Shown here piece by piece: positions 43,946 through 55,685 of a DNA stretch of 64,000 nucleotides. The stretch is from Branchinecta lynchi. Taxonomy: Eukaryota; Arthropoda; Branchiopoda; Anostraca; Branchinectidae. The position numbers were made by a program, and so were the translations under genes. The notes below the pieces were generated by a model. It saw nothing but the letters and a program-made list of their open reading frames with translations, made no database searches and was not told the DNA's origin. The stretch's first letter is position 1; each line of letters begins with the position of its first letter. The stretch lies in assembly GCA_023053575.1 (NCBI GenBank), contig JAKZAP010000013.1:7264001-7328000 (forward strand). Direction: 5' to 3'.

Positions 43946-44145
43946 GTTAGTCCGCAAGTTTATGCTAAAGCACGTTGGACTGAAAATAAAAAATCAATTT
44001 GCTAAATATAGGACATGAAATTGATAATTTTTGTTGTGGGTCGTGTTTTGTGACAGAAAACGAAATTGGTACTTAAAAAAGTTTAAGATAGGATCTTGGA
44101 AACTTTGAATATTGCCACTTTTCACAGAGATGCGTCGTGTACCAG

Positions 44146-45133
44146 CAGAGGCGTCACGTATGGGAACAAGACCAAAGGTTTCGATGGGATCCCACAAATT
44201 TAATATTTGATCCAGATATTTGATCCGGCTAATCATATAATGGCTAATCATCTGAGAAAACCAAGTTCAGATATGAATTCAGCATGTGTATATTTATCTC
44301 TAGGCTATACGTCATATCTACTTTGACGAAATTGATCAAATCTTCCTGCCTTACTTCTGCCAAATCTCCCGTTTCGACACTCCGGGCGAACTACTTGTTC
44401 GGCAAAAACTAAAGCTCAGAAACGAATTCAGCGTATCACCTTACCCCTTCATCGGATATCTCATTAAGTTCAGGTAAAACTTTAGCTTTTAACAAATTTT
44501 CTGTCTTCGGCCGGATTCCAGGCGACCTGTATGTCCGGGTACAAAATGATTTTCAAATTTCGGATTCAGCATGTCTTCTTACCCCTCAATCGAACAACTA
44601 ATCAACTTTATATAAACCTTTTACGTTTAACAAACTGTAGTTTTGGCCGGATTCCGAGTGAATTACTTGCCCGGCGAGAAAATGGTTTTAATATTCGTGT
44701 TCAGCATGTCTTCTTACCCCTAAATCGACTATCTCATTAGCTGTTAAAAATAAATTTGTTCGCCCCTTAATTTAAATACCCTTCACCACCCCTAAATGTT
44801 GAGCTACAGAGACCGTCTACGAACTTGACCTTTCCCTTGAGCCAAAGAGTCCTCACACCAAGTTTCATCAAAATATCTCATTCCCTTCGAGAGTTATTGT
44901 GTTTAAAGGCTGACTGACGGACGGACAGACAGACAACTTTTACGAAGTCATAGGTATCCCTTAAGTTTTGGGATCCCAAAAAGATGTCGGCGCCTTTCGG
45001 TATAAAAGCAAAGGAGTCGGCGCGAAGCGGTGCGATTTTTCTTACAAATAGTTGTTTATTATGAAAACTAGTCGGTAAATACCTTTGTCTCCCCCCCCCC
45101 CCCCGCCAAACATGTTGACGTTTAATGACTCTG
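44146..45133. mobile_element. Family E hAT-like MITE (E5), split by family C
   Basis: It begins CAGAGGCGTCACGTATGGG and resumes after C7 with GTCGGCGCCTTTC, GGAGTCGGCGCGAAGCGG, a C run and TTTAATGACTCTG. The flanks TGTACCAG and GTTACAAG are a possible decayed TSD (5 of 8). Confidence 0.6.
44165..44982 (+). mobile_element. Family C element, copy C7
   Basis: It runs from AACAAGACCAAAGG and TGGGATCCCAC to GACGGACGGACAGACAG, TTTTACGAAGTCATAGG and TTTTGGGATCCCAAAA. Four diverged tandem units lie between. It interrupts E5 without a visible TSD, as C1 does in E1. Confidence 0.7.
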
Positions 45134-47032
45134 GTTACAAGAACTATTCCGATCAATAAAAAAAGGAAAGAAATCCAAATGTCTTTGATTGTCCGTTACA
45201 AAAGGTGTCTCTGCTGTTTCCTTCTACTTTTGTCGTACCGGTAAGAAAAGAGAAGCATCGTTTCTTAGAACATGCCAGATCGAAAAAAACCCAGAAAAAT
45301 TACTGTCTTCAACTGCTTGTACCCAAATGTTTTCCCCCGAACGAGGTGAGAATTTGTTTAGAATCGACGACAGCCATGACTGACTGTCTATAAAACATAT
45401 TTACTATAGGAAAACCGACGATCAATTAAAAAATCCGTGAGCGTATCTGGGATGATCTATAAATAAAGTCAAGATAATGGCAAATACGGTGAAAATAAAA
45501 CCAGGCTCAGGTTTCTTGGGTCTCCGTACATCTTGCACTGCTTTTAATAATTGTTTCCCAGGGGACTAGGCCTCTTTTTCAACAAGTTCCTGGTCTTGCT
45601 TTTGGGGTTGGAGAGACTTGGAGGCCCAATACTCTTTTTGAAGACATCCATAGTTTATTTCCCCCCCCCCCACACACACAATTGATCGGGGTGGGTGGTG
45701 GGGTTTGTGACAATTTGCCCCTTTATTTTCTTAAACATTTTTTCTGCGCACATTTTCATCCCAAGTTTCGATTTGTCGTTTTCGTCGACCTGAAGAGGAC
45801 CATTGTCAAGAAGGGTTGAAATAACGCGCGAAATTCAGCTGACTAGTCAGTTTTGGAACCATCATCTTTGTTCATTTTTTTTTTAGGCTATTTTTTTCTT
45901 TTTTTTTATAATCGGTTGATCTGTTTTTCTTTTAAATTTTATAATCTTTGGTAGCATACCCTAAGCCAAACACTCTACTTCGCGCTTTCCTCGAATGTTG
46001 AATTTGGTTTATATTATTGATTTTTTTTTATGTTTAAATACAGATAAATGAAAATGAAATAAGTCAGCTTGAGCTGAAGGAGTACTTATTGTCTTTTAAA
46101 CTCCCACTTTGTTTCTAAAACCTTTATACATTTCTAGAAATAACAATGGTCACACGCCGGCTTTCGTTGGAAGTGACCCTACAATCTTGGATTGACGATG
46201 TCCCGAGCTTCGCTCCATTAGCCATTGAAATGCAAATTGTCAAAATTCAGATCCACCGCGTCTGGGTGAACTTTGTCTTGTCGGACTAGCAGTGAATGTT
46301 CTTAACATCATACTAGAGCCGAAGAGGAAAAAGTAAAAGATCCGTTGGCAAATTTGTGATAATTCAGTGGTATTCAAATCGTAAATTGAATAACGGGTCT
46401 GCTTTTTTGTTAAACTTTAAGAATTCAACCTCTCCTCTTTGTTAGACGTTTGGTCACTAACCGAGAAATTTTTACCTCTTCGAATATTTAGTCCCTTTTT
46501 ATGACTTTCCGTCTGGTGTACATTTAAGGCACAAGGTTAAGTGTACTTCTGTTACTGAGGGATTTTTTTATTTTTATTTAGCTAACTCTTATTTTCTTTA
46601 TTACTTTCAGTACTTACTTTCACTAGCAAGTTCCAAATCACACGCGTCTTCGTGTACGGAACTAGCAAAAACATTTGCATATTTTATTAGTCAAATAAAC
46701 ATTTTCAGAATAGATTATCGGTTAATACAAGTTTTATTGTATCGTTCATGTCAAGTATGAGCGACAAGGTCGTTTATTTCGTCGGGGAAGCAGCGTTAAC
46801 CTATTGGGATCAAATGTGCTTGATAATGAGCCCTCGAAAGAATAAGAATTCAGTTTTTCATTCATATTCATGTTATGTTAGTTTAATGGTACAGTCGCGC
46901 CATAACCATTCCGGACTCTAGAAAGGGTGAGCACTGGCTTAGGGTGTAGAATTTGATTACTTTTAATTCCGTAAGCAATGTTAAATAGCAAAGTTCGCTA
47001 GGTGCGTCATCAGAGGTCGTTATTCTTATCCA
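45134..47032. other. Mostly unassigned, with diverged family A and J fragments
   Basis: About 45788-45851 (CCTGAAGAGGACCATTGTCA, AAGAAGGGTTGAAATAACGC) is a decayed family A core, and 46062-46092 (GTCAGCTTGAGCTGAAGG) its right end. About 46210-46330 on the minus strand is a decayed J cassette (GGCTCTAG, then TATGATGTTAAGAACAT). No gene is supported. Confidence 0.4.
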
Positions 47033-47330
47033 GAGCGTGTTCCACTAACAATAGTAACTATTAGTTACTATTTTCGTTCCGACGTAACTTTCGTTCCGAA
47101 AGTTACTTCGCTGACCGTTCCAACCTTCTCGAAATAGTAACTATTTGCTTACCACGGTCGGGAGCTTAGTAAGTGTGGTAACTACGAATTTCTGTGATGT
47201 GGTTGCCGGATTAGCCCGTGGCACGATATTTTGGTGAAAATGGAAAAATCCGTTCCAGCCTTGACGCCAAAAAGCCGGAATTCCTGACGTCATGCGTAGT
47301 AACTACGGTGAGTAGGGTGGAACACGCTTC
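47033..47330 (-). mobile_element. MITE of the GAGCGTGTTCCACC type (M2)
   Basis: The ends are GAGCGTGTTCCAC and GTGGAACACGCTTC. Read in reverse it aligns along its length with 8318-8564, including GCGTCAAGGCTGGAACGG and CTATTTCGAGAAGGTTGG. It is longer than M1 by inserted palindromic sequence (TAACTTTCGTTCCGAAAGTT). Confidence 0.7.
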
Positions 47331-47837
47331 TAGTCTGTCATTCTGTTCAACAATCCCACAGAAAATGTCGGATGCATAACGCTATAGTCTAGTTCGTTTC
47401 TTCTCTATCAAAGTTAATTATTTTATCTAATCGGGACTTGGATGTTTTTATTTATCTAAACGTAAGTGATAATAATATGATTGTAATAATATTGTATAAT
47501 AAATATGAATATAATATAATAAAATCTGCGTAGATATCTATCTACATAAAGGATGCCCCAATGCTTTCTAATGATAAGAAAAGTAAAGGGTTCAAAATTA
47601 TTGTTAAACTTCATGGTATACTGGGATTTGGGAAGATAGAAATAGATCTTAAGGTAACAAAAAAAAAATTGATTTCATGCGAATATCGATCCCTGATTAT
47701 ACAAATATTATCAACGAAACCTGTTTTATACGGTAAGCTAACACGACCACTTTTTAGTTGCTAGACTGACGACTGGGGGAGAAATAATTTTATGTTTTTC
47801 GCTTTCGATTTGGGACCATCCAGCAAAAGCCAGCAAT
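47331..47837. other. Unassigned AT-rich sequence
   Basis: It includes an AT-rich stretch of TAATAATATGA type at about 47470-47520. No gene is supported. Confidence 0.35.
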
Positions 47838-48137
47838 TCTTCTCTTAAATATTCTTTGAGCCCAAGCTGACTTTGAAACATTTATTCAAATTATATATAG
47901 GTACAACGGATACGTCAGCTACGATTCTTCAGCAGCGATATTTCGGCCCTTTTTGGCAAGGGTCCTCGTCAGGCTGTCAATGTTTTGAGTCTACGTTGGG
48001 GAAGGAAACAAACCTGTAAACATGATTACAGGTTTGCGAGGACCCTTGCCACGAGGACCCTTGCAAAGAAGGGCCGAAATATCGCTGATGAAGAATCGTA
48101 GCTGACGTATCCGTTGCACATATTATTTGAATATAAT
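47838..48137 (-). mobile_element. Family A palindromic element A6
   Basis: The left end is AAATATTCTTTGAGCCCAAG and AACATTTATTCAAA. Two inverted hammerhead-like blocks face each other around AAACCTGTAAACATGATTAC. The block GAGGACCCTTGC is duplicated near 48037 and 48052. The right end is GACGTATCCGTTGCACATAT. The orientation is opposite to A1, and no clear TSD is seen. Confidence 0.65.
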
Positions 48138-51100
48138 TGTTTTCTTCCCAGTGTCCAGTTTGGCGACTCAAAAACGGGCGTACGGGCCAATCTGCTTCTC
48201 TTTGCAGCTATTTTGTTGCTTATATTCTTATGACCATGAATCGGTAGGGGTTTTGGCTAGGGGTTAATTCGTTACCCCACCATTTACGGTGAAAAGATAA
48301 CGGAAAAAAATGTTTTCGAACTAGTGAAAGTTTAAAAGTTTCTTGCAGCGTTATTTTTTTGATGCTTTTTCTCTATCCCTATCAGTTGAAGCCTGTTATT
48401 CCTCTTGAGCCCCGAAAAGCCTGTCAGTTCTTGCAGCTTGTGCTTGCGAATCCTATTGTGTATTCGACCGTTACATATGTTTGGTGTCGTTACTAGGGGT
48501 GACATTTCCGCTTCGTTTTCTACTAAAGAAATTAATGATGTGCGTCCCCCACACAACAACGATTAATAGGCGCTCGCGAGGATTGCGGTTCTTATAGGAC
48601 CCAATCGGGAGTGTTGTAAACCGCCGCGCAATCTTATAGCTGGACCTGATTACGAGTCTTTGGATTCGTTCCCGATCCAGACTGGGATCGAGGAATGATC
48701 AGATTGCCTACTAGTGAAGGGTGGTAAGGTCAAAAGCTCCCATGCCAGTAGTTATGCTTGTTCCATTTCCCTTGGTGCTGACGTGAGATCGGGACCTTGA
48801 CACGCCGGGATCTTAAAGCACAGCTCCAGCTAGAAATGATCTTTTCGCTATGAAATGGATCAGAAAAAAGCTTTTTCAAAAATACCATTACTTTCCATCT
48901 GACTTTAGCGATTTTCTTGTTAGCGTTTAATGACTCCGCACAGCCTGCCTGTTCTCCGACGCGGCGGCTGGGCGCAAACAAAAAATGAAAATCAAATGTA
49001 CGAAAACTAAGCAAATAAAATTAGTAAAAAACAGAAGATTCTCGTATCCTTGTGTGTGAAAGTGTTACCAGCGGACGTTGAAGATTCTGGCAAACTTTGT
49101 GTCGTGTAACGGGCAAAACTCGGCACGGCCGAAAAGGCACTAAAAATTCATAGGCGCAAAACGAAACAATGGAGAAAGATAGGGATTTCAAAAGCTTAGA
49201 ATTCCATAAGGGAGCTAGGTATATTATAAAAAGCAGAATAAGCAAGAGGGGTCCTTTAAGAATCGCTGGTGACATCTAGTAATCCAAAATGGAACTATAA
49301 AACGATGTTTGTAAAAAGCCGGTTGGAAATGACGAACCGTGACGAACTGCTGCTGACCTAAAGGCCCAACCTCGGAAGGGATCGGGGCAGAAGTGGTAAT
49401 TATATTGCGGAAACAAGTGTAGTTGGTACTTCTTACTTTCATTTCTAAGTCTGCTTGTTAAGTCAAAACTATGTTAAATAAATCGAAATTAAGTGAAGTT
49501 TGTTTGTTGCTAAATCGCAGGGGGGGGGGGTCGACAAGGGGCCCTGAATCTCTACGTTCTGACCTGCCTGCAAGGCAATAGCCTACATTTTCAAATTGTT
49601 TTGACATGCGAGGAAAGTGAGAATGAATTCGAAATAATTTAGGTGGACCGTACCATGCGCAACTGTATAATTTTATTTGCTTCCACATCACGAGTAAAAT
49701 TTCACGTAGAAAAATAACGATAGTAATTTTGTTTGCAATGTAAATAGTGACAACAGGTTGCGACGTTATGTCAATTTCTAAAAGCTGCGCCACATTGGAT
49801 CGAAGACATCCATCTTCGCATCACAGACGTAGTGGTAAATGAGTCGTTTTTAGTTTGGCCATTTTAAGTGCAACTTCCGAACAGTCAAGGACACATACCT
49901 TAAATCGTCAAATTTGGATGAACCTGGGAATTTGGGAAACTTTTCGTGCGTTTCTGTGTAAAAAGCTGGCAATTGTTTAAGTTACTAACCAATTTTGGCC
50001 ACAGACATTTATATTTTGGCTACACCCACGTCACGTGATGGTACATCTTAGGCAAGATTTTCTGGCCGAAAATTCGAACCTTAGATTTTTGTCTCGATTA
50101 ACTAGGCGTACGTCTCTTTTTTATTTCAAAGGAAATTGATCTTTCTCCTAAAGCCATTCCTCTTACGTCTCACAATAGATATTCCGGCTGAATATCCGAC
50201 CGTCAGGTTCTTGGTATCGAATAATGGTACTTTCCTCTTCGTCTCGAGAAACTGATATTTCCCGGCTTTCATGTCATGTTTGGCGAATTGCTTTCTTATC
50301 TGGATTCCGCTCGCTTGGCCGGGAATCGATTTTGACGCTCCAGAAACACGCAACTTGAAACCGATAAGGTGTTTCCTGTTATTTCGCCGTAATCTCAGCC
50401 CGTACGTCGATAATCTGGCGATGTTATTTTGGTGTTTGTCTAACGGATTCTTAAAAGTAATGCCCGTGCGGCACCAGTTTGGTCAACAGTCTTTGAAACG
50501 GCGGCGACATCTATCGACTTGCTGATTCTGGATTCTCATAGATCCAAGCAACAACTTTACTAAAAAAAAAATTCATTCGAGCTTGACGACCGGTTACACA
50601 CAAAGCACATACGTGCTTGAAAAACGCAACCAGTACACATTTACTATCATATTCTAATCAAACCTTCACTAAAATAAACTAAAAATTAATTAATTAATTT
50701 GTCAAGTTGTCCTCTCTCGTCTTCCAAACCCTCCACTCACCAACTACCCTCAAGGAAATGTTTCTTTAACCGATTTTTAAATTGCGGTACACTTTCCGCT
50801 TCTAGAATTGAGTCTGGAAAAGTATTCCAGACCCCCCCCCCCCCCGTTGCGGTTAGGATTCAGATATTTCGATTAGTTGAAAAACATACATGTCGTTTGG
50901 CACTAGAACTGTATTCTTTTTTCTTGTGTTTGGTTCCCACAAAGTTTGACTGAGGTCCAGTAAGTTGCAGGTGTGTCCGAAAACGGTTAAGCTTAGGAAA
51001 AACAATACTTTCGCAAGCAAAACATTCACGGTTCGACTAGCGCATGTGCCCGTCTCACTATCCTCGGTCGGGAGTGCAGTCTGTGGTTGGGAGCAAGCTA

Positions 51101-51587
51101 CCTAACGCTACCCGTTCTTCCACGCTAGGTTTCTCTAGGTACTCATTATACAGCTGGGTCGTCTGCGGCTACTCTTACAGCTAGTTCGAACGCCTCAGTG
51201 AGCATTCCAAATCCAGCTCCCAACCACTCGGGCGCCGAGACAGGAACTCTGTTCCGGCCTAGTTTGAGCGTTAACCTAATTGACGAACACGGCTTCGACT
51301 GATTAAATTCGCTTCATTTTGTCAACAAAGAAGGCTCCGACTTTTTGGAAATTTGTCCATTATGACCTTTGCCAAGAAGGTCTGCCAAACAGTACTAGAA
51401 CAAATCTTAGCTGATTTGTTAGTTTAGCGCCATCACGTATGATTTGCAGTCAGCTGGAGCTGAGGAGTACTTGTACTAGCATAACTGGCTACATTCTGTT
51501 TCTGCGGTCTAACCTATATCAGTAGTTTCCTCCCACTCCAAATAGACAATAAAAAACGACTCCTTTTGAGACCACAGGTGTTAGATA
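48138..51587. other. Least repetitive stretch; no gene confidently supported
   Basis: Short frames occur on both strands (for example minus 50126-50353, Lys/Arg-rich, and plus 50271-50525), but none shows a recognisable domain or clear exon boundaries. Homopolymer runs lie at 49520-49529 (G) and 50831-50845 (C). A decayed family A trace is at about 51355-51475 (TTTGCCAAGAAGGTCTGCCA, CAGTCAGCTGGAGCTGAGGA). Confidence 0.35.
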
Positions 51588-51703
51588 TTCCTTCAGTCCA
51601 AGCTGACTGCGAACCATATTTGACGGTGCAAGACGGATAAGTCAGCTACATTTTATTAGAGCTATATTTCGGCCCTTCTTGGCAAGCTTCCTCTTCAGTA
51701 ACA
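51588..51703 (+). mobile_element. Family A' fragment
   Basis: TATTCCTTCAGTCCAAGCTG, GACGGATAAGTCAGCTACAT, TTTTATTAGAGCTATATTTC and GGCAAGCTTCCTCTTCAG form a diverged subfamily of A with its own core variant. It ends at the E6 terminus. Confidence 0.55.
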
Positions 51704-51990
51704 CAGGTGTTACTAGCCAAAATGTTTGGGTGGCGGGGACGGGCAAGATATTCACCGACTGACTGGTCATTTTACCGACTGTTTTTGCGGAAAAAATGAC
51801 TCTTTTTAAGAAAAAAAACGACTGTTTTTAAGAAAAGATCTATTAGTTCTACGAAAAACCGACTGTTCTTAAGAAAAATCGACTGTTTTACCGAAAATCG
51901 CGGCGCTCCGCGCAGACTCGGTTATTTTTTTTACCGACTGGCCGACAACATTGGGAGAGGTGTCCCCCTCTCCGTACGTGACGCCCCCTG
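51704..51990. mobile_element. Family E hAT-like MITE (E6)
   Basis: The ends are CAGGTGTTACTAGCCAAAAT and TACGTGACGCCCCCTG. The body has ACCGACTG words, AAGAAAAA runs and AAATCGCGGCGCTCCGCGCA. The flanks do not show a convincing TSD. Confidence 0.75.
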
Positions 51991-52261
51991 TTTACCAGCC
52001 TACATTGTACGACCGTGAGTTGGACTCGCGAATAGTTACCCCCGTGAGGTCACATGATGTGGTAGAGTTGAGTTGGATTGCGATTGAAGAAGAATATAAT
52101 GCCGGTGCAGAAGGAGTAATGCTGTCTCAAATGCCGCGAATGACCAACAAACTATGGGCTTGGTCTGTCTTGAAAAAAAAATTGTTCGTCCGACTAAAAA
52201 GGTTTCCATACCCTGTCACAGCCAAAAGCACTGTCCAGACCAGCAGCGTGTTTCTAGAATT
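51991..52261 (+). other. Open frame of unknown status next to a LINE tail
   Basis: From about 51991 to the stop at 52268 a frame reads YDRELDSRIVTPVRSHDVVE, then LSWIAIEEEYNAGAEGV and NKLWAWSVLKKKLFVRLKRF. The composition is protein-like, but the upstream part of the frame is family E sequence and no splice site defines an exon. I do not recognise it. Confidence 0.2.
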
Positions 52262-52700
52262 TAAGTAAGTAAGTAAGTAATTTATTTATGACCCGTCATT
52301 TTGAAAAGGCGGACTAAATGAAGAAAATAAAGAAAATAAACAAAACACAGAAACACACAGAAAAAGACACTTAATTTTCAATCTTCGGACAGGAAGCAGT
52401 GGACGACGTAGTGCGCTGGTTGGGCCCTGTTGTTTTGGGGAAGTGTCGACTGTTGGAGGGGTCTGTCGCCCTCCGAATCTCCCCTTTACCAGTGGAGTTG
52501 CGAACGACTCCCTCGCTCATCTCTGTCCGTTTCAGAAGCTCACGAACATATTGACTTTCAGTCCAGGAGTCACCTGTCACCGGTGTAGACATTAGTTCTC
52601 CTTTACGTCTTTGCTTTTCAGTACGTCTGAGACGTTCGTTGCTTGTATCATCGATGAATGTGAGGCGATTAGATTGAACTCGAGATGATTTCATTCAGAT
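52262..52700 (-). pseudogene. LINE 3' end sharing its tail with 33124-33285
   Basis: A (TTAC)n tail at 52263-52281, a 3' UTR (CCGCCTTTTCAAAATG, TTTTCTTTATTTTC) and the codons before it match the LINE at 33124 up to about 52427. Upstream of this the two copies are unrelated. The minus-strand frame 52371-52694 (107 codons) is Arg/Ser/Thr-rich (NERLRRTEKQRRKGEL) and reads the shared part in a different frame from the 33-kb copy. Confidence 0.5.
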
Positions 52701-53836
52701 CCTGCGGAATAGTTGCGGGAGATACCGCTATTCCCGCAACGATTCTTATCAACTTCATAGGAATGTTGTTGGTGCTAAGCAAGGTTGACACCAGCAGAAG
52801 AGGACATCGTTGTAACTATTCTGATGTATTGGCAGAGCCACTACATGACGAGGGTTATGGTGTATTTATTTTTTTGTTTTCACCCCAGATCCGCCCCCGT
52901 CATGTTTTTCCTTCCAACTTGCCCCAGTGCTCTCTTCATTCTGCTACTAAAAGTATGAACAAGCTCTTGGTCAGCAGTTATCTAGTCTCTACTAGTAATT
53001 GATAGACCTAGAAATCTGGAAAGGGGGGAGCCGATAATCCTCACGATTAGAACGATTATGGATTTGGTATTCGCCTGAGTGTGACAGATTGCGTGAAAGG
53101 GGAGGAGGGATGCCGCAGTCGAGCTGCAATTGCCATGGACTAGCTTAGGGCAGATTTCTGCAAGGCCTGGGGGCTTAGCCCTAAGAAGAGAAATAGAAAT
53201 TGCGTCGGGAGGCTACAGATTAACCGTTGCCTGTTTGTACCGGGCGTGGAAGGGGGTCCTTTGCGTGGTCACTCCGAACCTAACCCTGTCTGTAAAAGAA
53301 ACGCTGTACTAGATACTCTTTCTTTCCGACTGTTCTAAAATCTTTCATATCTTTATAATTATGAACTTGAGCTACTAGCATATCTTTTTTGTTTTGTTTG
53401 GGGGGGGGGGGTGGTTCCTAGCTTTGGATTTCTTTCGTCTTAGAGCAAAAACACATACAAACTGGTATTCCGAGCGAATAGCAAAACAAAGTATGCGTTC
53501 CGGTTAGGTTAATAGGTCCCAAAAAAGCCGATCGTAAACTTGGTCAGATGTCCTTTAGATTGATCGGAACGTCGTGATGGATTCAAATAGTGGAGCGTGG
53601 TTTAGTTGGTTGCTGTAGAATAACCTGTCAGAAACCAGTTTCGCAAATAGTTTGTAATGCAACCCCATGCAACCATGCAACCCTAGTGCGTCGACCAGAT
53701 ACAGGCAGTCATTCAGACAATATTTTGTGAAAATTTTTAATAAGTGACAAACAACTATTTTTGTATTTATCCTCGCGATATTTACAATAAAGTTATTCAT
53801 TGTTAATGCATTGAATTATAATTATGATTTTTTCAG
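52701..53836. other. Unassigned sequence
   Basis: A short hairpin (GTTGCGGGA with TCCCGCAAC) lies at 52712-52740. A 105-codon frame at 52685-53002 lacks any recognisable motif. A G run lies at 53400-53411. Confidence 0.3.
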
Positions 53837-53959
53837 TATCAATGGAGTTCGAGTCTCGGCCTCAAGTGGACTTGCTTAGATCGCTTGGATTCGTCAATAG
53901 AACCGGAGTTGCCATCACAAGCGGACCTTATGGGAGTCGACCAGCTGTTAGACTATTCG
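53837..53959 (+). CDS. Candidate coding exon (gene Y, first of two)
   Basis: A TTTTTTCAG acceptor and a TTCG/GTAAGT donor delimit 123 nt. Frame 3 has an ATG at 53841 and reads MEFESRPQVDLLRSLGFVNR, then TGVAITSGPYGSRPAVRLF, leaving in phase 1. This joins in frame to 54180-54375. The first frame is also open (contains LPSQADLMGVDQLLDYS) but meets a stop in the next exon. The product is not recognised. A LINE 3' tail lies in the intron. Confidence 0.4.
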
Positions 53960-54016
53960 GTAAGTTAAAGGGCATATAAACCTCACTCCCGGACATATGT
54001 GCTAACTAGATGCACA

Positions 54017-54145
54017 ATGATATGATATGATATTTATGGCAAAAAGCCTACTGCCCATAGCAACTACCACAAAAACAAAATCACGTACAAGAAAAAACAA
54101 AACACCAAATGTTACACCAGTTCGGGTCGTTTCTGCATCTGGTAT
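54017..54145 (-). mobile_element. LINE 3' end with (ATATC)n tail
   Basis: GATATGATATGATATTTATG followed by GCAAAAAGCCTACTGCCC, read in reverse, is a LINE 3' UTR ending in a short tandem tail. Its layout matches the LINE tail at 36031 (GATTTATTTCCGGAAAAGC). No coding part is preserved, and the upstream limit is uncertain. Confidence 0.45.
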
Positions 54146-54179
54146 TTTTTTTTGTCTGCCCTTGTTACCTCGGCTGTAG

Positions 54180-54375
54180 GCTCGTTACGACTTTCTTTCG
54201 ACGCGACTATTGGAAAACAGGGCTTTGCCAGAGCTCAGGTTGCAAAAATGTTACACTACAAAAGTAGTGCTACTAGAATAAGCACAGGTGCCGACGATGG
54301 CGTGTTGCCTGCCAAGCCGCGACTAAAATCAGACGGAACGAAGCTTGTCGGAAGACCAGTTGTGATCCTCACCTT
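54180..54375 (+). CDS. Candidate coding exon (gene Y, second)
   Basis: A CTGTAG acceptor and an ACCTT/GTAAGC donor delimit 196 nt. Entered in phase 1 from 53837-53959, the frame is open throughout: SLRLSFDATIGKQGFARAQV, then AKMLHYKSSATRISTGADDG and VLPAKPRLKSDGTKLVGRPV. It exits in phase 2, so more exons would follow, but I could not find them. The sequence is Lys/Arg/Gly-rich with no known domain. Confidence 0.35.
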
Positions 54376-54949
54376 GTAAGCATAGACGTGGCAGTTTGGT
54401 AGGAAAGACCAGCACTTCAGGAAAGGGAAACAAATTGGGGGGTGGGGGTGGGGATGCTTCGAGCAAGGGAAGCAAATTATGTACTGCAGTAAAGTAATAA
54501 ATAACTGTTAGTTTTGTTTCTCTGTTGTGTTCGGTAATCAGTTTTATTTGATACTATAATGGATGAACACGCTTAACAGTCGGGAAGTTTAAAACATTAC
54601 TGAAGGAAGTATGGCAGAGATTTGTAGTTGAATTTCGGTTTCAGCTTGAGGCCAATTCTCCTCTGTACTTGGTTAAATTTGGGAATAGGAACCTTGAAGA
54701 ACCTTCGCTCCAAGCGAATTAGTATCTGTCCTCGCACCTCATTATCAGTATGCAGTAGGTTACAATAGAAGTTAATGAAGAGGAAAGAGAAGCTTCACTT
54801 TTCAATTTCAAGGGAGGATAAAACTCTCATGGTTAGCGAGGTTCGCACTTTCTTTCTGCTGAAGGGATATTGTTAAACATATATGTTGGTGGAGTTTTAT
54901 TCAAACTTTGATGATGGTGATGATCACTAAAGTGGATAGTGTCTCTTGC
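54376..54949. other. Unassigned sequence
   Basis: I see no repeat family or coding signal between the exon candidate and the tandem duplication. Confidence 0.35.
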
Positions 54950-55685
54950 CTGGAATATGGAGACTTCGAGTGATGGGTGTGATTGGCCTTTTTCGTATGC
55001 CGTGTGAGGGTAATCCAGAGACTTTGGGACCCAGGGGGATCTTTCCTTGGTGGGTAGGAACTGTTTTCTTTGGATATTTTAGCGATTCGTAATGTTGGCA
55101 AAATAATATTCAAAAGTGATCTTTCAAAAAAGGGCATCGGATATTCAAACTGTGTACTGTTGAACTGGAATATGGAGACTTCGAGTGATGGGCGGGATTG
55201 CCCTCTTTGTTATGGCGTCTGAGGGTACCCGATGAAAAATTTATCCCAAAATAGTACTATGAAGTAGTACGAAAAAGTAGCATGCAGTACTAACGATGCT
55301 ACTACATGCTTCAACTTCAAGGCTACCGTGTTACTGCATAGTACTATATACTACAATTAGCAAGAACGGATGATACTATGGCAAGACAGTATGCTACTGG
55401 ATACTACTACATACGATTGGACCAGTCTGAGGCACATTAAATGATAGTATTCCTTGCTATTACATAGTATTACATGCAACGTTTTCGTACTACTACCATA
55501 CTACTACGCAGGCTACAAATTTTTCATCGGGAAATGCCAGTGACTTTGGGGCCCAAGGGCAACTTTTCTGAGTGGGTAGAAACTGTTTTCTTTGGATGTT
55601 CCAGTGATTCGTGATGTAGCAAAACAGTAATGAAAAGTGACTTTCAAAAAGGGCATCCGATAATCAAACTGTGTACTGTTTAAAT
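54950..55685 (+). repeat. Tandem duplication (~215-bp unit), second copy interrupted by a MITE
   Basis: Unit 1 (54950-55160) and unit 2 (55164-55227 plus 55532-55685) share GGAATATGGAGACTTCGAGT, AGACTTTGGGACCC, AACTGTTTTCTTTGGAT and CAAACTGTGTACTGTT. Unit 1 preserves the uninterrupted site for the MITE in unit 2. Confidence 0.75.
55228..55531. mobile_element. TA-flanked MITE (CCCGATGAAAAATTT type), copy 1
   Basis: The termini CCCGATGAAAAATTT and AAATTTTTCATCGGG are perfect 15-bp inverted repeats. The left flank is TA and the right flank AA; the empty paralog at about 55016 reads GAGGGTAATCC, consistent with insertion at TA. The core is palindromic and rich in TAGTACTA and AGTAGCATGC words. 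A Tc1/mariner-type origin is likely. Confidence 0.75.

Noticed and set aside
50126..50525. Overlapping Lys/Arg-rich and hydrophobic frames as a gene
   Set aside because: Short, on both strands, without motifs or exon boundaries.
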